64,000 nt of DNA from Candidatus Gastranaerophilales bacterium (GTDB lineage: Bacteria > Cyanobacteriota > Vampirovibrionia > Gastranaerophilales > Gastranaerophilaceae), in NCBI GenBank assembly GCA_944322615.1, contig CALUPH010000009.1, forward strand, positions 1 through 64,000. Direction: 5' to 3'. Below the pieces are notes generated by a model, which did not search any database, was not told the DNA's origin, and saw nothing but the letters and a program-made list of their open reading frames with translations. This document shows positions 18,504 through 27,344 of this stretch, one piece after another; positions within the stretch are counted from its first letter, which is position 1, and each line of letters opens with the position of its first letter. The position numbers and the translations under genes were made by a program.

Positions 18504-20354
18504 ATGAAAAATTTTAGAAAAATAATTCTTATTATAGTATTTGTTCTATTTATCATGGTCTCTTGTTTTAGAGTTGACAATGGTGGTCAGAATATTAGTT
18601 CAAAAATTAATAATAGTAATGAAAATATTGCCGAAACAAAAATATATAAGCCATATAATACTGTATTTTATAATGGTATAGATTATAAAATGTCAAGGTC
18701 ACCTGTTGGCGAATATGGCGGGCAAATAGTTACTTCTACAATAGGCGAAGGACCAAAAACATTTAATCCTTGGGTATCAAAAGATGCTACTTCTTCGCAA
18801 ATCGGAGATTTATTGTATGATTCTTTGTTTACAACGGATCCTGATACCGGTGATGTTATCCCAAATTTGGCAAAGGAAATGATTGTTTCGGATGATTTAA
18901 AAACATATACCATTAAATTACGTAGAGGAGCAAAATGGACAGATGGTAAAGAAATAACCGCAGATGATGTTGTATTTACTTGGAATGAAATTATTTTGGG
19001 TGGTTTTGGAAATACTTCACTAAGAGATTCTGTGCTTATTGATGGAGAATATCCGAAGGTAAGGAAAATTGATAAATATACTGTTGAATTTAAAATAAAA
19101 AAACCTTTTGCACCATTTCAAAGATTTGTTGGTACTTCTGTTGCTCCTGCTCATATATTTAAAGATGTTGTAAAAAAAGGTAAAAGATATTTTGATTCAT
19201 TTTTAGGCACGACTACTAATCCTAAAGATATTGTTTCTTCAGGAGCTTTTATGTTGGAAGAGTATGTTCCTGCACAAAGAGTTGTTTTTAGAAGAAATCC
19301 TAATTATTATTCTATGGACGAAAATCATAATAAGCTTCCATATATTGATAAATATGTGATTTTAATTGTAGGTGATCTTAATAATGAGTTATTAAAATTT
19401 GAATCAGGCGAGCTTGATGTTATTTCTGTTAGAGGGAAAGACTTGCCTAGATTTAAAGAAAAAGAAAGGAAGTCAGATTTTAAAATATATAATCTTGGTC
19501 CTAATACGGGAACTATGTTTATTGCGTTTAATTTAAATACAAGGGAAAATAAAGACGGAAAACCTTATGTTGATCCAATAAAGCAAAAATGGTTTAACGA
19601 TTTGAATTTTAGAACTGCAATAGATTATGCAATTGATAGAAATGCAATGGTGTATAATGTTGCAAATGGTGTAGCCCAGCCATTATTTACAGCGGAATCT
19701 TTATCTTCAATTTTCTTAAATGAAAATATTGCCTCTGGTCATGAAAGAGATATTGAATACGCTAAATTACTTTTAAAAGAATCAGGTTTTTATTGGGATA
19801 ACAAAGGCTATTTACGTGATAAAGACGGTAATGAAGTTGAATTTAATTTATATACAAATGCAGGACAGACTGAACGTGAAGCTTGCGGAGTTATGGTTAA
19901 AGAAGATTTAAGAGATTTAGGAATAAAAGTCAACTTTAAACCTATTGAATTTAACTCACTTGTAAGTAAGATAATGTCCACGTCTGACTGGGATGTAATT
20001 CTTATGGGATTAACAGGAAGTCCATTAGAACCCCATAGCGGTAAGAACGTTTGGTATTCAAAAGGACATCTTCATTTGTTCAATATGCGTTTTAATGGCG
20101 ATAAAAATGATATTTTATTACCTTGGGAAAAAGAACTTGATGAAATTATTGAAAAAGGTGCTTTAGAACTTGATTTTTCTAAACGAAAAGCTATATATGA
20201 TAAATACCAACAAATAATATATGACCAAAGACCTATTATTTATTTGTATTCTCCGTTAACTATAACAGCAATAAGGAATAAAATAAAAAACCTTCATCCA
20301 ACAGCATTAGGCGGTGTCCTTCATAATTTAGATGAGATATATATTGAACAATAA
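18504..20354 (+). CDS. Oligopeptide/peptide ABC transporter substrate-binding lipoprotein
   Basis: 616 residues with a lipoprotein signal peptide (FVLFIMVSC, Cys21 as the lipidated residue) and the SBP_bac_5 fold: GPKTFNPW, LKTYTIKLRRGAKWTDGKEI and TADDVVFTWNE are typical of DppA/OppA proteins. It would bind peptides or another solute at the periplasmic face of a membrane. No permease or ATPase gene is adjacent, so the partners must lie elsewhere. The TTAATC at 18491-18496 may be a weak -10 box close to the ATG, as in the leaderless genes. Confidence 0.9.
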   Translation: MKNFRKIILIIVFVLFIMVSCFRVDNGGQNISSKINNSNENIAETKIYKPYNTVFYNGIDYKMSRSPVGEYGGQIVTSTIGEGPKTFNPWVSKDATSSQIGDLLYDSLFTTDPDTGDVIPNLAKEMIVSDDLKTYTIKLRRGAKWTDGKEITADDVVFTWNEIILGGFGNTSLRDSVLIDGEYPKVRKIDKYTVEFKIKKPFAPFQRFVGTSVAPAHIFKDVVKKGKRYFDSFLGTTTNPKDIVSSGAFMLEEYVPAQRVVFRRNPNYYSMDENHNKLPYIDKYVILIVGDLNNELLKFESGELDVISVRGKDLPRFKEKERKSDFKIYNLGPNTGTMFIAFNLNTRENKDGKPYVDPIKQKWFNDLNFRTAIDYAIDRNAMVYNVANGVAQPLFTAESLSSIFLNENIASGHERDIEYAKLLLKESGFYWDNKGYLRDKDGNEVEFNLYTNAGQTEREACGVMVKEDLRDLGIKVNFKPIEFNSLVSKIMSTSDWDVILMGLTGSPLEPHSGKNVWYSKGHLHLFNMRFNGDKNDILLPWEKELDEIIEKGALELDFSKRKAIYDKYQQIIYDQRPIIYLYSPLTITAIRNKIKNLHPTALGGVLHNLDEIYIEQ

Positions 20355-20386
20355 TTTAATAGTACTTATATTTTATTATCATTAAC

Positions 20387-20635
20387 TTACTCTTCTTTAT
20401 CTTTTTGATTAAGTCTTAATCTTAAAGGTAAAGAACTATAATAATCAATCATATATTTTGACATCAAAGATTGCATATCTTCCTTTTGGTCTTCCTTTGT
20501 ATCATTACTTGTTGATGTTTCTTCTGTCGGATTTACTTTTTGCATTTTCTCTGTCTGAGCTTTTTTTGAAGCTTGCATCCTTTTGTATTGTTCAATTTTA
20601 TAAGCACTTTCAACTTCTGCAATTTTTGAAATCAT
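20387..20635 (-). CDS. Small charged protein of unknown function (82 aa)
   Basis: The ATG follows AAAAAGGAGCTAAT, a strong ribosome binding site. The product begins with a helix (ISKIAEVESAYKIEQYKRMQ), then has a Lys/Gln- and Ser/Thr-rich disordered middle, and ends DYYSSLPLRLRLNQKDKEE. No family is recognised. It is convergent with the peptide-binding protein and divergent from the next gene. Confidence 0.6.
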   Translation of the reverse strand: MISKIAEVESAYKIEQYKRMQASKKAQTEKMQKVNPTEETSTSNDTKEDQKEDMQSLMSKYMIDYYSSLPLRLRLNQKDKEE

Positions 20636-20711
20636 ATTAGCTCCTTTTTACAAGATAAAAAAACATAATAAAAAAATTTGTTATAAAAAATCATAAATTA
20701 ATTTACATGTA

Positions 20712-20741
20712 TTGTCCAAAGTAAAAAATAAACATTATAAT
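20712..20741 (+). promoter_or_regulatory. Promoter of the 20748 gene, leaderless
   Basis: TTGTCC at 20712-20717, an 18-base spacer and TATAAT at 20736-20741, six bases before the ATG at 20748. No ribosome binding site is present. Confidence 0.6.
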
Positions 20742-20747
20742 GTATTT

Positions 20748-21416
20748 ATGCGTAACTTTTTTATATTTTTAATGATATTTTTATTGCAAAGTACTAATGT
20801 TTTTTCACAGGAAACAAGTAATTATTCAAATGCTGTTTTTTTGAAGTTGGATGATGATGATGTTTCTCAGATAAAAGATGATAATATACCAAAAGGTAAT
20901 ATATCTTATAATCAGATAAATTATAGTGAAGCACCTCTAAAAAGGAATTATGATAAATTAATTTATCAAGATGTAAATAGACCGCTTCCTCAAAAAAAGA
21001 CTTTTTCAAAATCATTGGAGCGCGATATAGGGGAGAATACTATTTTAGGTGCAACATATAAAACAACATCTTCATCCGGCAATTTAAGTGATTCGTTGTC
21101 TTTATATTCAAAATACAAAAAGGAAAGGTTTTCTTTTACTTCGTCATATAGTCAAAATGATCTTGATATCAGAGGTAAAAAAACACCCGGCTCAGTTTCT
21201 TTTGCTCCTGAGTTTAATATAAATCAGCATTTGTCCTTAAAAAATGTTATGACAACTAATATGACAGATAAGCAGCGCAAAAATGAGGTTGTTGTTTCTT
21301 TAAAACCATTCAAAGATGGTCGTATGGATTTAGATTTGGGCGCTGGTCAGACATATTCTTATCAAAATGAACCTACAAAATCTCAGTTGAATTTTTCAAC
21401 GAACTTTAAGTTTTAG
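20748..21416 (+). CDS. Secreted protein, probable small outer-membrane beta-barrel
   Basis: Starting at 20748 the protein has 222 residues and a clean signal peptide (MRNFFIFLMIFLLQSTNVFS, cleavage near SQ). The first half after the signal is polar and Asp/Asn-rich. From about residue 100 on, amphipathic strands alternate (ENTILGATYKTTS, RFSFTSSYSQ, KNEVVVSLKPF, RMDLDLGAGQTYSYQ, SQLNFSTNFKF) and the chain ends in Phe, the usual C-terminal signal of outer-membrane barrels. The upstream in-frame extension to 20712 runs through the promoter and is rejected. Function unknown. Confidence 0.65.
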   Translation: MRNFFIFLMIFLLQSTNVFSQETSNYSNAVFLKLDDDDVSQIKDDNIPKGNISYNQINYSEAPLKRNYDKLIYQDVNRPLPQKKTFSKSLERDIGENTILGATYKTTSSSGNLSDSLSLYSKYKKERFSFTSSYSQNDLDIRGKKTPGSVSFAPEFNINQHLSLKNVMTTNMTDKQRKNEVVVSLKPFKDGRMDLDLGAGQTYSYQNEPTKSQLNFSTNFKF

Positions 21417-21474
21417 TCTTTCCATAGAATTTACGCAAGTATTCATTACTTTTTTAAGATTAATATAAACAATA

Positions 21475-21501
21475 AAAAAGAGAGCTTAATGCTCTCTTTT
21501 T
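21475..21501. terminator. Intrinsic terminator, usable on both strands
   Basis: AAAAAGAGAGC, a five-base loop, then GCTCTCTTTTT. It can end the plus-strand outer-membrane gene and the minus-strand tRNA. Confidence 0.8.
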
Positions 21502-21504
21502 ATA

Positions 21505-21579
21505 TGGTGGGCCCGGTAGGATTCGAACCTACGACCAAGGGATTATGAGTCCCCTGCGCTACCGCTGCGCCACAAGCCC
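21505..21579 (-). tRNA. tRNA with CAU anticodon (Met, or Ile2 after lysidine modification)
   Basis: 75 bases including an encoded CCA end. The acceptor pairs GGGCTTG with CGGGCCC (two G-U pairs), the D arm is GCGCAGCGGTAGCGC, the anticodon loop is ACTCATAAT, and the T arm has GTTCGAATCC. It is not an initiator by its 1-72 pair. Elongator Met and Ile2 cannot be separated reliably by eye. Confidence 0.93.
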
Positions 21580-21607
21580 ATATTAATATTCAATTTTCAA
21601 AATGTTT

Positions 21608-21684
21608 GGTCTTGCGGTAGCTGCGCTACCTACCTCTCGAAAAATGATAATTAATCATTTTCCTCGGCACAGTGCCACAAGCCC
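21608..21684 (-). other. tRNA-like element or decayed tRNA
   Basis: A 77-base stretch 28 bases upstream of the tRNA. Its first bases GGGCTTGTGGC copy the 5' end of the tRNA exactly, and the final CAAGACC can pair with GGGCTTG with one mismatch. Inside are a GGCA/TGCC hairpin, a long AT-rich hairpin (AAAATGAT and ATCATTTT) and a GGTAG/CTACC arm whose loop repeats GGTAGCGCAG of the real tRNA. There is no anticodon loop, T-loop consensus or CCA, so it is not a working tRNA. Confidence 0.45.
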
Positions 21685-21728
21685 TAGGACAAAATAAGAA
21701 TATCATTAACATTTTTTTGAGTCAAGTA

Positions 21729-22718
21729 TTATGTGTTATTTTCAGTATTATATATTTTACTGTTTCTGTATTCTGATAATAAGGCAGCACCAATTACTCC
21801 GGAAAAGTCTCCTAATTGTGCTTTTGCAAATTTAATATTGCATGATGGTGTCGGTAATGATTTTATTTTTGCGATTTGTGTTGATTTTTCATAAAAATAA
21901 CCAACGGCATCCATTAATCCGCCACCAAGTATTATCATTTCAGGGTTGTAAAAATTTATTACCGAAGCAAGTCCTGAGGCGAGATATTCAGAAGCTTCAT
22001 TTATTATTTGTGTTACAAGTTCATCTTTGTTTTCTAACGATTTTCTTATCATGCTTGTTTTGATTGGTTTATCTTCTGTTAAATAATTTTGAATATCTGA
22101 TTTTCTGCCTTTTTTTAGTGCTCCTATAATTCTCTTTTCAATTGCAAGTCTTGACGCATATGCTTCTAAACATCCGCATCCGCCGCAACCACAAGGACGA
22201 CCTCCAATATCTACTATTATATGACCTATTTCTCCTGCAGTACCGGTTGCTCCATATCTTATTTCCCCGTTTTGGACAATGCCCGATCCGATTCCTGTTC
22301 CTACAAAAATGCAGACAAAATCTTTTTTATCTTTGCCTGCACCAAAATACATCTCCCCTATTGTTGCTATTTCTACATCGTTACCGATTAAAACTTTCTT
22401 ATTAAATTCTTGTTCTAAAATCTCTTTTAAATTAAGGTTTGCACAATCTAAATTCGGAGCATTTATAACAATTCCTTTATTTCTATCTATTTGTCCAGCT
22501 ACCCCAATTCCTATATCTTCAATGTCAGTTATTTCTTTTTTTCCTTCAATTAATACTTCTTTAATTGATTTTATTATTTTATGTACAATTTTATCAGGAC
22601 CTTTATCTTTTTTTGTTTTCTTTTTTATTGATGAGACTATTTCTCCGTTATCTTTATTAACTAGTGCCGTAAGTATTTTAGTTCCGCCTAGGTCTATTCC
22701 AATTGAGTATTTGCGCAT
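21729..22718 (-). CDS. ROK-family sugar kinase (glucokinase-like)
   Basis: 329 residues with the ATP-binding start IGIDLGGTKILTALV, the phosphate motif GTGIGSGIV, AGEIGHIIVD, and the ROK zinc motif CGCGGCGCLEAYAS. It most likely phosphorylates glucose or an N-acetyl-hexosamine; the substrate is not fixed by these motifs. A TATAAT box and a GAGAGG ribosome binding site lie upstream on the minus strand. It is a single-gene unit. Confidence 0.9.
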   Translation of the reverse strand: MRKYSIGIDLGGTKILTALVNKDNGEIVSSIKKKTKKDKGPDKIVHKIIKSIKEVLIEGKKEITDIEDIGIGVAGQIDRNKGIVINAPNLDCANLNLKEILEQEFNKKVLIGNDVEIATIGEMYFGAGKDKKDFVCIFVGTGIGSGIVQNGEIRYGATGTAGEIGHIIVDIGGRPCGCGGCGCLEAYASRLAIEKRIIGALKKGRKSDIQNYLTEDKPIKTSMIRKSLENKDELVTQIINEASEYLASGLASVINFYNPEMIILGGGLMDAVGYFYEKSTQIAKIKSLPTPSCNIKFAKAQLGDFSGVIGAALLSEYRNSKIYNTENNT

Positions 22719-22852
22719 ATAATTTTTACCTCTCTTATAAAAAAATTATATCATTTTTTCAGTCTTTTATAAAATTAATTTATTTTTATGGGTTTAAAAC
22801 TTGCCATGAATCGGGTATAATATCATAGTGATAGTTTATGGAGGCAGAATAA

Positions 22853-23215
22853 ATGCGCATTACAGTTAAAGGGCGTAACATTGAAATCACAGATGCGATT
22901 CGTGCATATGCTGAAGAAAAAATTGGAAAGGTTATGAATCATTATGATCAAATTCAATCAATAGATGTTGTTCTTAATGTCATAAAAAATCCTTCAGTTG
23001 CCCAAAGTCATACTGCAGAAGTTTTATGTAAATTTGTGTCAGGCTCTGTTCAAGCAGAAGAAAGCGCAGAATCAATGTATGCTAGCATTGACTTGGTTGC
23101 TGATAAAATTAGCAGACAAGTGAAAAAATTTAAAGAAAAACAAATTACGTCTTCTAAAAATGCTTCGATTAGAACTGACGTTGTACAGGAGGATGAAGAA
23201 AAAGTTACTGAATAA
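22853..23215 (+). CDS. hpf: Ribosome hibernation promoting factor, short form
   Basis: 120 residues. The S30AE domain (MRITVKGRNIEITDAIRAYA, then KIGKVMNHYDQI and ESMYASIDLVADKISRQVKK) fills the first 100 residues and binds the decoding centre of idle ribosomes. The C-terminal dimerisation domain of long HPF, common in Cyanobacteria (LrtA), is missing; only a short acidic tail follows. A ribosome binding site GGAGG precedes the ATG and a TATAAT box lies about 40 bases upstream. Confidence 0.92.
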   Translation: MRITVKGRNIEITDAIRAYAEEKIGKVMNHYDQIQSIDVVLNVIKNPSVAQSHTAEVLCKFVSGSVQAEESAESMYASIDLVADKISRQVKKFKEKQITSSKNASIRTDVVQEDEEKVTE

Positions 23216-23228
23216 AAACTTTATTGAT

Positions 23229-23265
23229 AAAAAGAAAGAGTCCAAATTTTAGACTCTTTCTTTAT
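23229..23265. terminator. Bidirectional terminator between hpf and leuD
   Basis: AAAGAAAGAGTC and GACTCTTTCTTT form a 12-base stem around an AT-rich loop, flanked by A and T runs on either side. Confidence 0.8.
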
Positions 23266-23753
23266 TTTATCAGTTTCTTTATTGTATAGTTTATTAATCC
23301 GCCTTCATTTATTAAATTTTGTATTTCGTCAGGAAATTTATTGCAAGTATATTCTTTTCCGGTTGTGATATTTTTTACAACTCCGGTAGCTAAATTGTAT
23401 TCAATTATGTCGTCTTTAGATGTTTCATCTGATAAATATGGGTGTTCTAAAATTGCAAGTCCTATATTTATTGAATTTCTATAAAAAATTCTTGCAAAAC
23501 TTTTTGCAATAATAAGAGAAACTCCTGATGCCTTAATTGCAATAGGTGCGTGTTCTCTTGAACTTCCGCAACCAAAATTTTCACCTGCTACAATGATATC
23601 TGAATCTTTTACTTCTTTTGCAAATGAAATATCAATGTCTTCCATACAATGTTTGGCTAATTCTTCATGAGAAGCAGTATTCAAATATCTTGCAGGTATA
23701 ATAACATCTGTATCTATGTTATCACTGTATTTCCATACTCTGCCTTGTTTCAT
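23262..23753 (-). CDS. leuD: 3-isopropylmalate dehydratase small subunit
   Basis: 163 residues of the small, swivelling subunit type (similar length to the archaeal/cyanobacterial form). Motifs [13 protein letters not shown] and [16 protein letters not shown] are the substrate-binding residues of isopropylmalate isomerase in leucine synthesis. The large subunit leuC is not in the window. A homoaconitase or citramalate role cannot be fully excluded for this short form. The minus strand shows TATAAT and AAGGATG upstream. Confidence 0.9.
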   Translation of the reverse strand: MKQGRVWKYSDNIDTDVIIPARYLNTASHEELAKHCMEDIDISFAKEVKDSDIIVAGENFGCGSSREHAPIAIKASGVSLIIAKSFARIFYRNSINIGLAILEHPYLSDETSKDDIIEYNLATGVVKNITTGKEYTCNKFPDEIQNLINEGGLINYTIKKLIK

Positions 23754-23845
23754 TTTTTCTTTACATCCTTATTAATCTGTATTATACTATGATTATACAT
23801 TTACATGTGGGAAATGTTAATAGCAGTTACAAAAAGGAGAGGTAA

Positions 23846-24043
23846 ATGATGGAAACTATTGGACAAACAGCTGGTCAAATTTGGAATTATTTAAATGAAA
23901 ACGGAGAAACATCTGTTGCTAAAATGAAAAAAGAATTAGATTTAAAAGGTAACTTTGCTGAATTAGGTTTAGGTTGGTTAGCTCGTGAAGGCAAAGTTGA
24001 AATGTCTAAAAAAGGTACAACTACAAACGTTAGATTAGTATAG
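23846..24043 (+). CDS. Winged helix-turn-helix protein (DUF2582-like)
   Basis: 65 residues, all of it one small winged helix: an N-terminal helix (TAGQIWNYLNENGETSV), a recognition-type helix (MKKELDLKG, ELGLGWLAREGKV) and a beta wing (EMSKKGTTTNVRLV). This matches the short DUF2582 family as I know it; its molecular role is not established. A strong AAGGAGAGG ribosome binding site and a dedicated terminator indicate a well-expressed single gene. Confidence 0.85.
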   Translation: MMETIGQTAGQIWNYLNENGETSVAKMKKELDLKGNFAELGLGWLAREGKVEMSKKGTTTNVRLV

Positions 24044-24064
24044 TTTATTTTTTAAATAAAAAGG

Positions 24065-24093
24065 ACTCCGAATATTATATCGGAGTTTTTTTT
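24065..24093 (+). terminator. Intrinsic terminator of the winged-helix gene
   Basis: ACTCCGA, an eight-base loop and TCGGAGT are followed by a run of Ts. Confidence 0.85.
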
Positions 24094-24131
24094 GTGAGAT
24101 AATATTCTTGTTGAATAAAATGTAGGTGATT

Positions 24132-25361
24132 ATGATGCAGACTAAAACAGAGATTAAAGAAGAATTTATAAAACAAGCAGAGCTTTTAGCAAGAGGTGCA
24201 GAGGTTCTTCCCGGTGGTGTTATGGAACTTGCTATGAAACTTCAAAAATCAAAAGAAGAAAATAAACCATTAAGAATTAAGCTGGGAATGGATCCATCAA
24301 GACCGGATTTGCATCTTGGTCATACTGTTGTTATGAGAAAAATTAAACAATTCCAAGATTTAGGACATAAAATTATTTTGATTGTTGGCGGCGGTACAGG
24401 TATGATTGGCGACCCATCCGGAAAATCTGATACAAGACCTAGTTTGACGAAAGAACAAGTTGAAAAAAATGCACAAACTTATTTCGAGCAGATTTCTAAA
24501 GTTGTTGATGTTGAAAAGGCTGAAATTAGAAATAATGCAGACTGGTTATTTGATTTGAATTTTGTAGATATGCTTAAATTAGCTTCAAAAGTTACTGTTG
24601 CTCAAATCATGACAAGAGATGATTTTGCTAAGAGATATGCAGAAAATAGACCAATTTCTGTTCATGAATTTTTCTATCCGTTAATGCAAGCATATGATTC
24701 TGTTGTAGTTGATGCAGATATTGAATTGGGCGGTACTGATCAAAGATTTAATAATTTACTTGGTCGTGAAATTCAAAGTGCATATGGAAAAGAAAATCCT
24801 CAAATGGTTATGCTATTGCCTTTATTGGAAGGAACAGACGGAATTGTTAAAATGTCTAAGTCTTTCCCTGAGCATTGCATTAGTTTGACTGATTCTCCTA
24901 AAGATATGTACGGTAAATTAATGTCCATTTCCGATAGTCTTATAGTTAAATATTTTGCACTTCTTACTGAAATTTCTAATGAAGAATTGAAAGAAATAGA
25001 AGAAAAGTTAAAATCTGTAAATCCACGAGATATAAAAATGAAGCTCGCTTATACAATTACTGAAATGTATAATGGTAAAGATGCTGCAGATGAAGCTCAG
25101 GAAAACTTTGTTAAGGTTGTACAAAATAAAGAAATTCCTGATGATATTCCTGAAGTTAAAATTGATACTGATATTACTTTAATTGATTTTATTTCTAGTT
25201 TTGATAAGTCATTAAGTAGAGGCGAAATTAAACGTCTTGCTTCATCTGGTGCTTTAAAAATTAATTCTGAAAAACAGACAAATCCTAATTTTATAATATC
25301 AAAATCGATGTTGCCTGTTACTGTACAATACGGAAAAAGAAAATACATAAAAGGTGTTTAA
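24132..25361 (+). CDS. tyrS: Tyrosyl-tRNA synthetase
   Basis: 409 residues of a class I synthetase. The HIGH-type motif is in GMDPSRPDLHLGHTVV, the tyrosine pocket in GGTDQRFN, the KMSKS loop is intact (IVKMSKSFPE), and a C-terminal S4-like domain (EIKRLASSGALKIN) binds tRNA. The start was put on the first ATG at 24132 because a GTG at 24126 lies within the ribosome binding site TAGGTG. No T-box leader is visible in the short upstream gap. cysE begins immediately after the stop codon. Confidence 0.96.
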   Translation: MMQTKTEIKEEFIKQAELLARGAEVLPGGVMELAMKLQKSKEENKPLRIKLGMDPSRPDLHLGHTVVMRKIKQFQDLGHKIILIVGGGTGMIGDPSGKSDTRPSLTKEQVEKNAQTYFEQISKVVDVEKAEIRNNADWLFDLNFVDMLKLASKVTVAQIMTRDDFAKRYAENRPISVHEFFYPLMQAYDSVVVDADIELGGTDQRFNNLLGREIQSAYGKENPQMVMLLPLLEGTDGIVKMSKSFPEHCISLTDSPKDMYGKLMSISDSLIVKYFALLTEISNEELKEIEEKLKSVNPRDIKMKLAYTITEMYNGKDAADEAQENFVKVVQNKEIPDDIPEVKIDTDITLIDFISSFDKSLSRGEIKRLASSGALKINSEKQTNPNFIISKSMLPVTVQYGKRKYIKGV

Positions 25362-26018
25362 ATGCGTTTAATCAAAAAAGTATTTTCACAAATAAAAGAA
25401 GATATTCAAACTATTTATGAAAAGGATCCTGCTGCAGAAAATATTCTTGAAGTTTTACTGTGTTATCCGGGATTGCATGCTTTAATATTACATAGAATTG
25501 CCCATAAACTTAATTATTGGAAAATACCTTTAATCCCCAGAATGATTTCAAATATATCCAGATTCTTTACAGGAATAGAGATTCATCCTCAGGCGAGAAT
25601 AGGTCGTAGGTTTTTTATTGACCATGGAATGGGTGTTGTAATTGGTGCTACTACAATAATTGGTGATGACGTATTATTGTATCAGGGAGTAACGCTTGGA
25701 GGTACTGGAAATGAACATGGTAAACGTCATCCTACCCTTGGAAATAATATTGTTGTTGGTTCCGGTGCTAAAGTTTTGGGAAACATTGAAATAGGTTCTA
25801 ATTCAAGAATTGGTGCAGGCAGCGTTGTTGTTGATTCAGTTCCCGAAAATTCAACTGTTGTAGGTATTCCCGGTAGAATCGTAAGGCAAAAACTATTGAT
25901 ACAAGGTCAATTAATGCACAATAGAATTCCAGACCCTATAACTTGTCAGTTAAACAGGTTGAAATATGAAGTCCAAGATTTAAAAGAACAAATAGAAGAA
26001 TTGAAAAAAGGCAGATAA
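25362..26018 (+). CDS. cysE: Serine O-acetyltransferase
   Basis: 218 residues. An N-terminal helical domain ([20 protein letters not shown]) precedes left-handed beta-helix repeats ([40 protein letters not shown]) with the catalytic His-Asp region and the [12 protein letters not shown] loop. It makes O-acetylserine for cysteine synthesis. It abuts tyrS with no gap, and the last 20 residues are a charged helix. The stop codon lies in the loop of the terminator hairpin. Confidence 0.95.
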   Translation: MRLIKKVFSQIKEDIQTIYEKDPAAENILEVLLCYPGLHALILHRIAHKLNYWKIPLIPRMISNISRFFTGIEIHPQARIGRRFFIDHGMGVVIGATTIIGDDVLLYQGVTLGGTGNEHGKRHPTLGNNIVVGSGAKVLGNIEIGSNSRIGAGSVVVDSVPENSTVVGIPGRIVRQKLLIQGQLMHNRIPDPITCQLNRLKYEVQDLKEQIEELKKGR

Positions 26019-26033
26019 TAAATCTGCCTTTTT
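26005..26033 (+). terminator. Terminator overlapping the cysE stop codon
   Basis: AAAAGGCAGAT and ATCTGCCTTTTT form a strong stem, with the TAA of cysE at the loop side. Confidence 0.85.
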
Positions 26034-26067
26034 GTTATTTTGTTTCGTCTGTATAATTTTTTTATTA

Positions 26068-26673
26068 TTACATCTTTTTGTTTCCGTTGAATAACCAGTT
26101 GAAACCACAAACAAATGGGCTTGCAAGTCCTGCTAATGCTGAAACAATTATATTTCCGCTTCCTTCTTCTTCGTCAATGTCACACATTGCAGCAAGTAAG
26201 TCTTCTTGGCTTGTTGAATCACAATTACCCCAAGTTAATATCTTTTGATGATCAACACTTGCTTGGTCTTTTGCATTTTCTCTTATGAATTCTTCTAAAT
26301 CACCGCCGATTTCAGATTCAATAAGTTGTCTTGCTATTGCTCTTAATTGTGTATCATCTCCATCTTCACCAACTAATTGTGCATATCTTGTTTGTGTTGA
26401 CATTTCAGAAAGAAGTTCTTCATAAGCTGCTAATGCTTTATCTTCCTTACCATTTGCTAAATAAGAACCTATATTTGAGATTTTTGTTTCTATTGCTGCG
26501 TCTCGGCCTGAATATGCAATTTCATATGATTCTTTTGTATCTGAATAATCATATTTTTTATCTAAATATTCTGTATTATATAAACTTGCAGATGTGATAC
26601 CTCCACTTGTTGTTAAAGATGATGCTGTTGCACTTCCGCCTAAAAAACTACCATTTTGAAAAGATACTGTCAT
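26068..26673 (-). CDS. Lineage-type protein of unknown function (201 aa)
   Basis: I do not recognise a family. The N-terminus MTVSFQNGSFLGGSATASS is small-residue-rich and contains VSFQN, a motif repeated in other unknown proteins of this window. The middle is acidic and helical (AALAAYEELLSEMSTQTRYA begins with KA in the sequence; ARQLIESEIGGDLEEFIREN), and a hydrophobic helix near the end (IIVSALAGLASPFVCGFNWL) could insert in a membrane. The ribosome binding site GTGGAGG is strong. The 110 bases upstream are AT-rich with no further gene. Confidence 0.7.
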   Translation of the reverse strand: MTVSFQNGSFLGGSATASSLTTSGGITSASLYNTEYLDKKYDYSDTKESYEIAYSGRDAAIETKISNIGSYLANGKEDKALAAYEELLSEMSTQTRYAQLVGEDGDDTQLRAIARQLIESEIGGDLEEFIRENAKDQASVDHQKILTWGNCDSTSQEDLLAAMCDIDEEEGSGNIIVSALAGLASPFVCGFNWLFNGNKKM

Positions 26674-26783
26674 AACTAACCTCCACTATAAAACCATTAA
26701 CCTAAACTACCCACATTTATATAAAAACATTTTAGGATTAACAATTTACTAAACAATGAAGTTTGTTAACATTTCTTAATGTT

Positions 26784-27344
26784 CTAAAAAAAACTATGCG
26801 TTATAATTCCCCCTATTGCTCCAGCTATTATTATAAGCAGTGGATTTTTTTTGAAAAAAGAAAATGGTATTAGAAGAATTATAAATAGTACTAAAGCTTG
26901 GTAGTCTATATTTATTGTAGAAAATTCATTTTTATTGGTTATTGTATCAATCAGCAGTTTTATTCCTATAGAAGCTAAAAGTGCACAAGCTGCAGGTCTT
27001 AATCCCTCAAAAACAGAACATACACATTTCGCATCCTGAAATTTTGTGAATAATCTTGTTATAATTATTGTCATAAAAAATGGTACTAGCACAATAGCTA
27101 TAGTTGATATAGTTGCTCCTATGAACTTTGCGGTTGTGAATCCGGTATATGTTGCCATATTTATCCCTATTGGTCCTGGGGTTATATTAGAAACCGCAAT
27201 CATATTTGTTAATTCATCAACGGTGAACCAATTATATTTTGCTTGCATATAGTATAAAAACGGTAAAGCAGCATAGCCTCCCCCTAGTGCAAATATACCG
27301 ATTTTTGTAAATTCATAGAATAATAGAAAATAAAGTTTAAGCAT
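26784..27344 (-). CDS. Chromate transporter family protein, half-size (second of pair)
   Basis: 186 residues, one CHR domain with about six membrane segments; FTKIGIFALGGGYAALPFLY and NITPGPIGINMATYTGF carry the conserved GGGYAALP and PGP elements. Short-chain CHR proteins are usually encoded as tandem pairs that work together. It overlaps the first half by 8 bases. The transported anion in this organism is unknown; chromate efflux is the namesake activity only. Confidence 0.87.
   Translation of the reverse strand: MLKLYFLLFYEFTKIGIFALGGGYAALPFLYYMQAKYNWFTVDELTNMIAVSNITPGPIGINMATYTGFTTAKFIGATISTIAIVLVPFFMTIIITRLFTKFQDAKCVCSVFEGLRPAACALLASIGIKLLIDTITNKNEFSTINIDYQALVLFIILLIPFSFFKKNPLLIIIAGAIGGIITHSFF

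Noticed and set aside
21608-21684. Second functional tRNA
   Set aside because: It lacks an anticodon loop, a GTTCGAA-type T loop and a CCA end, despite the tRNA-like outer stem.
22279-22722. Plus-strand open frame of 147 codons
   Set aside because: Antisense of the ROK kinase, whose motifs are complete on the other strand.
24044-24131. Possible T-box leader before tyrS
   Set aside because: The gap is under 90 bases and is mostly the terminator of the preceding gene; no T-box sequence or specifier stem is seen.
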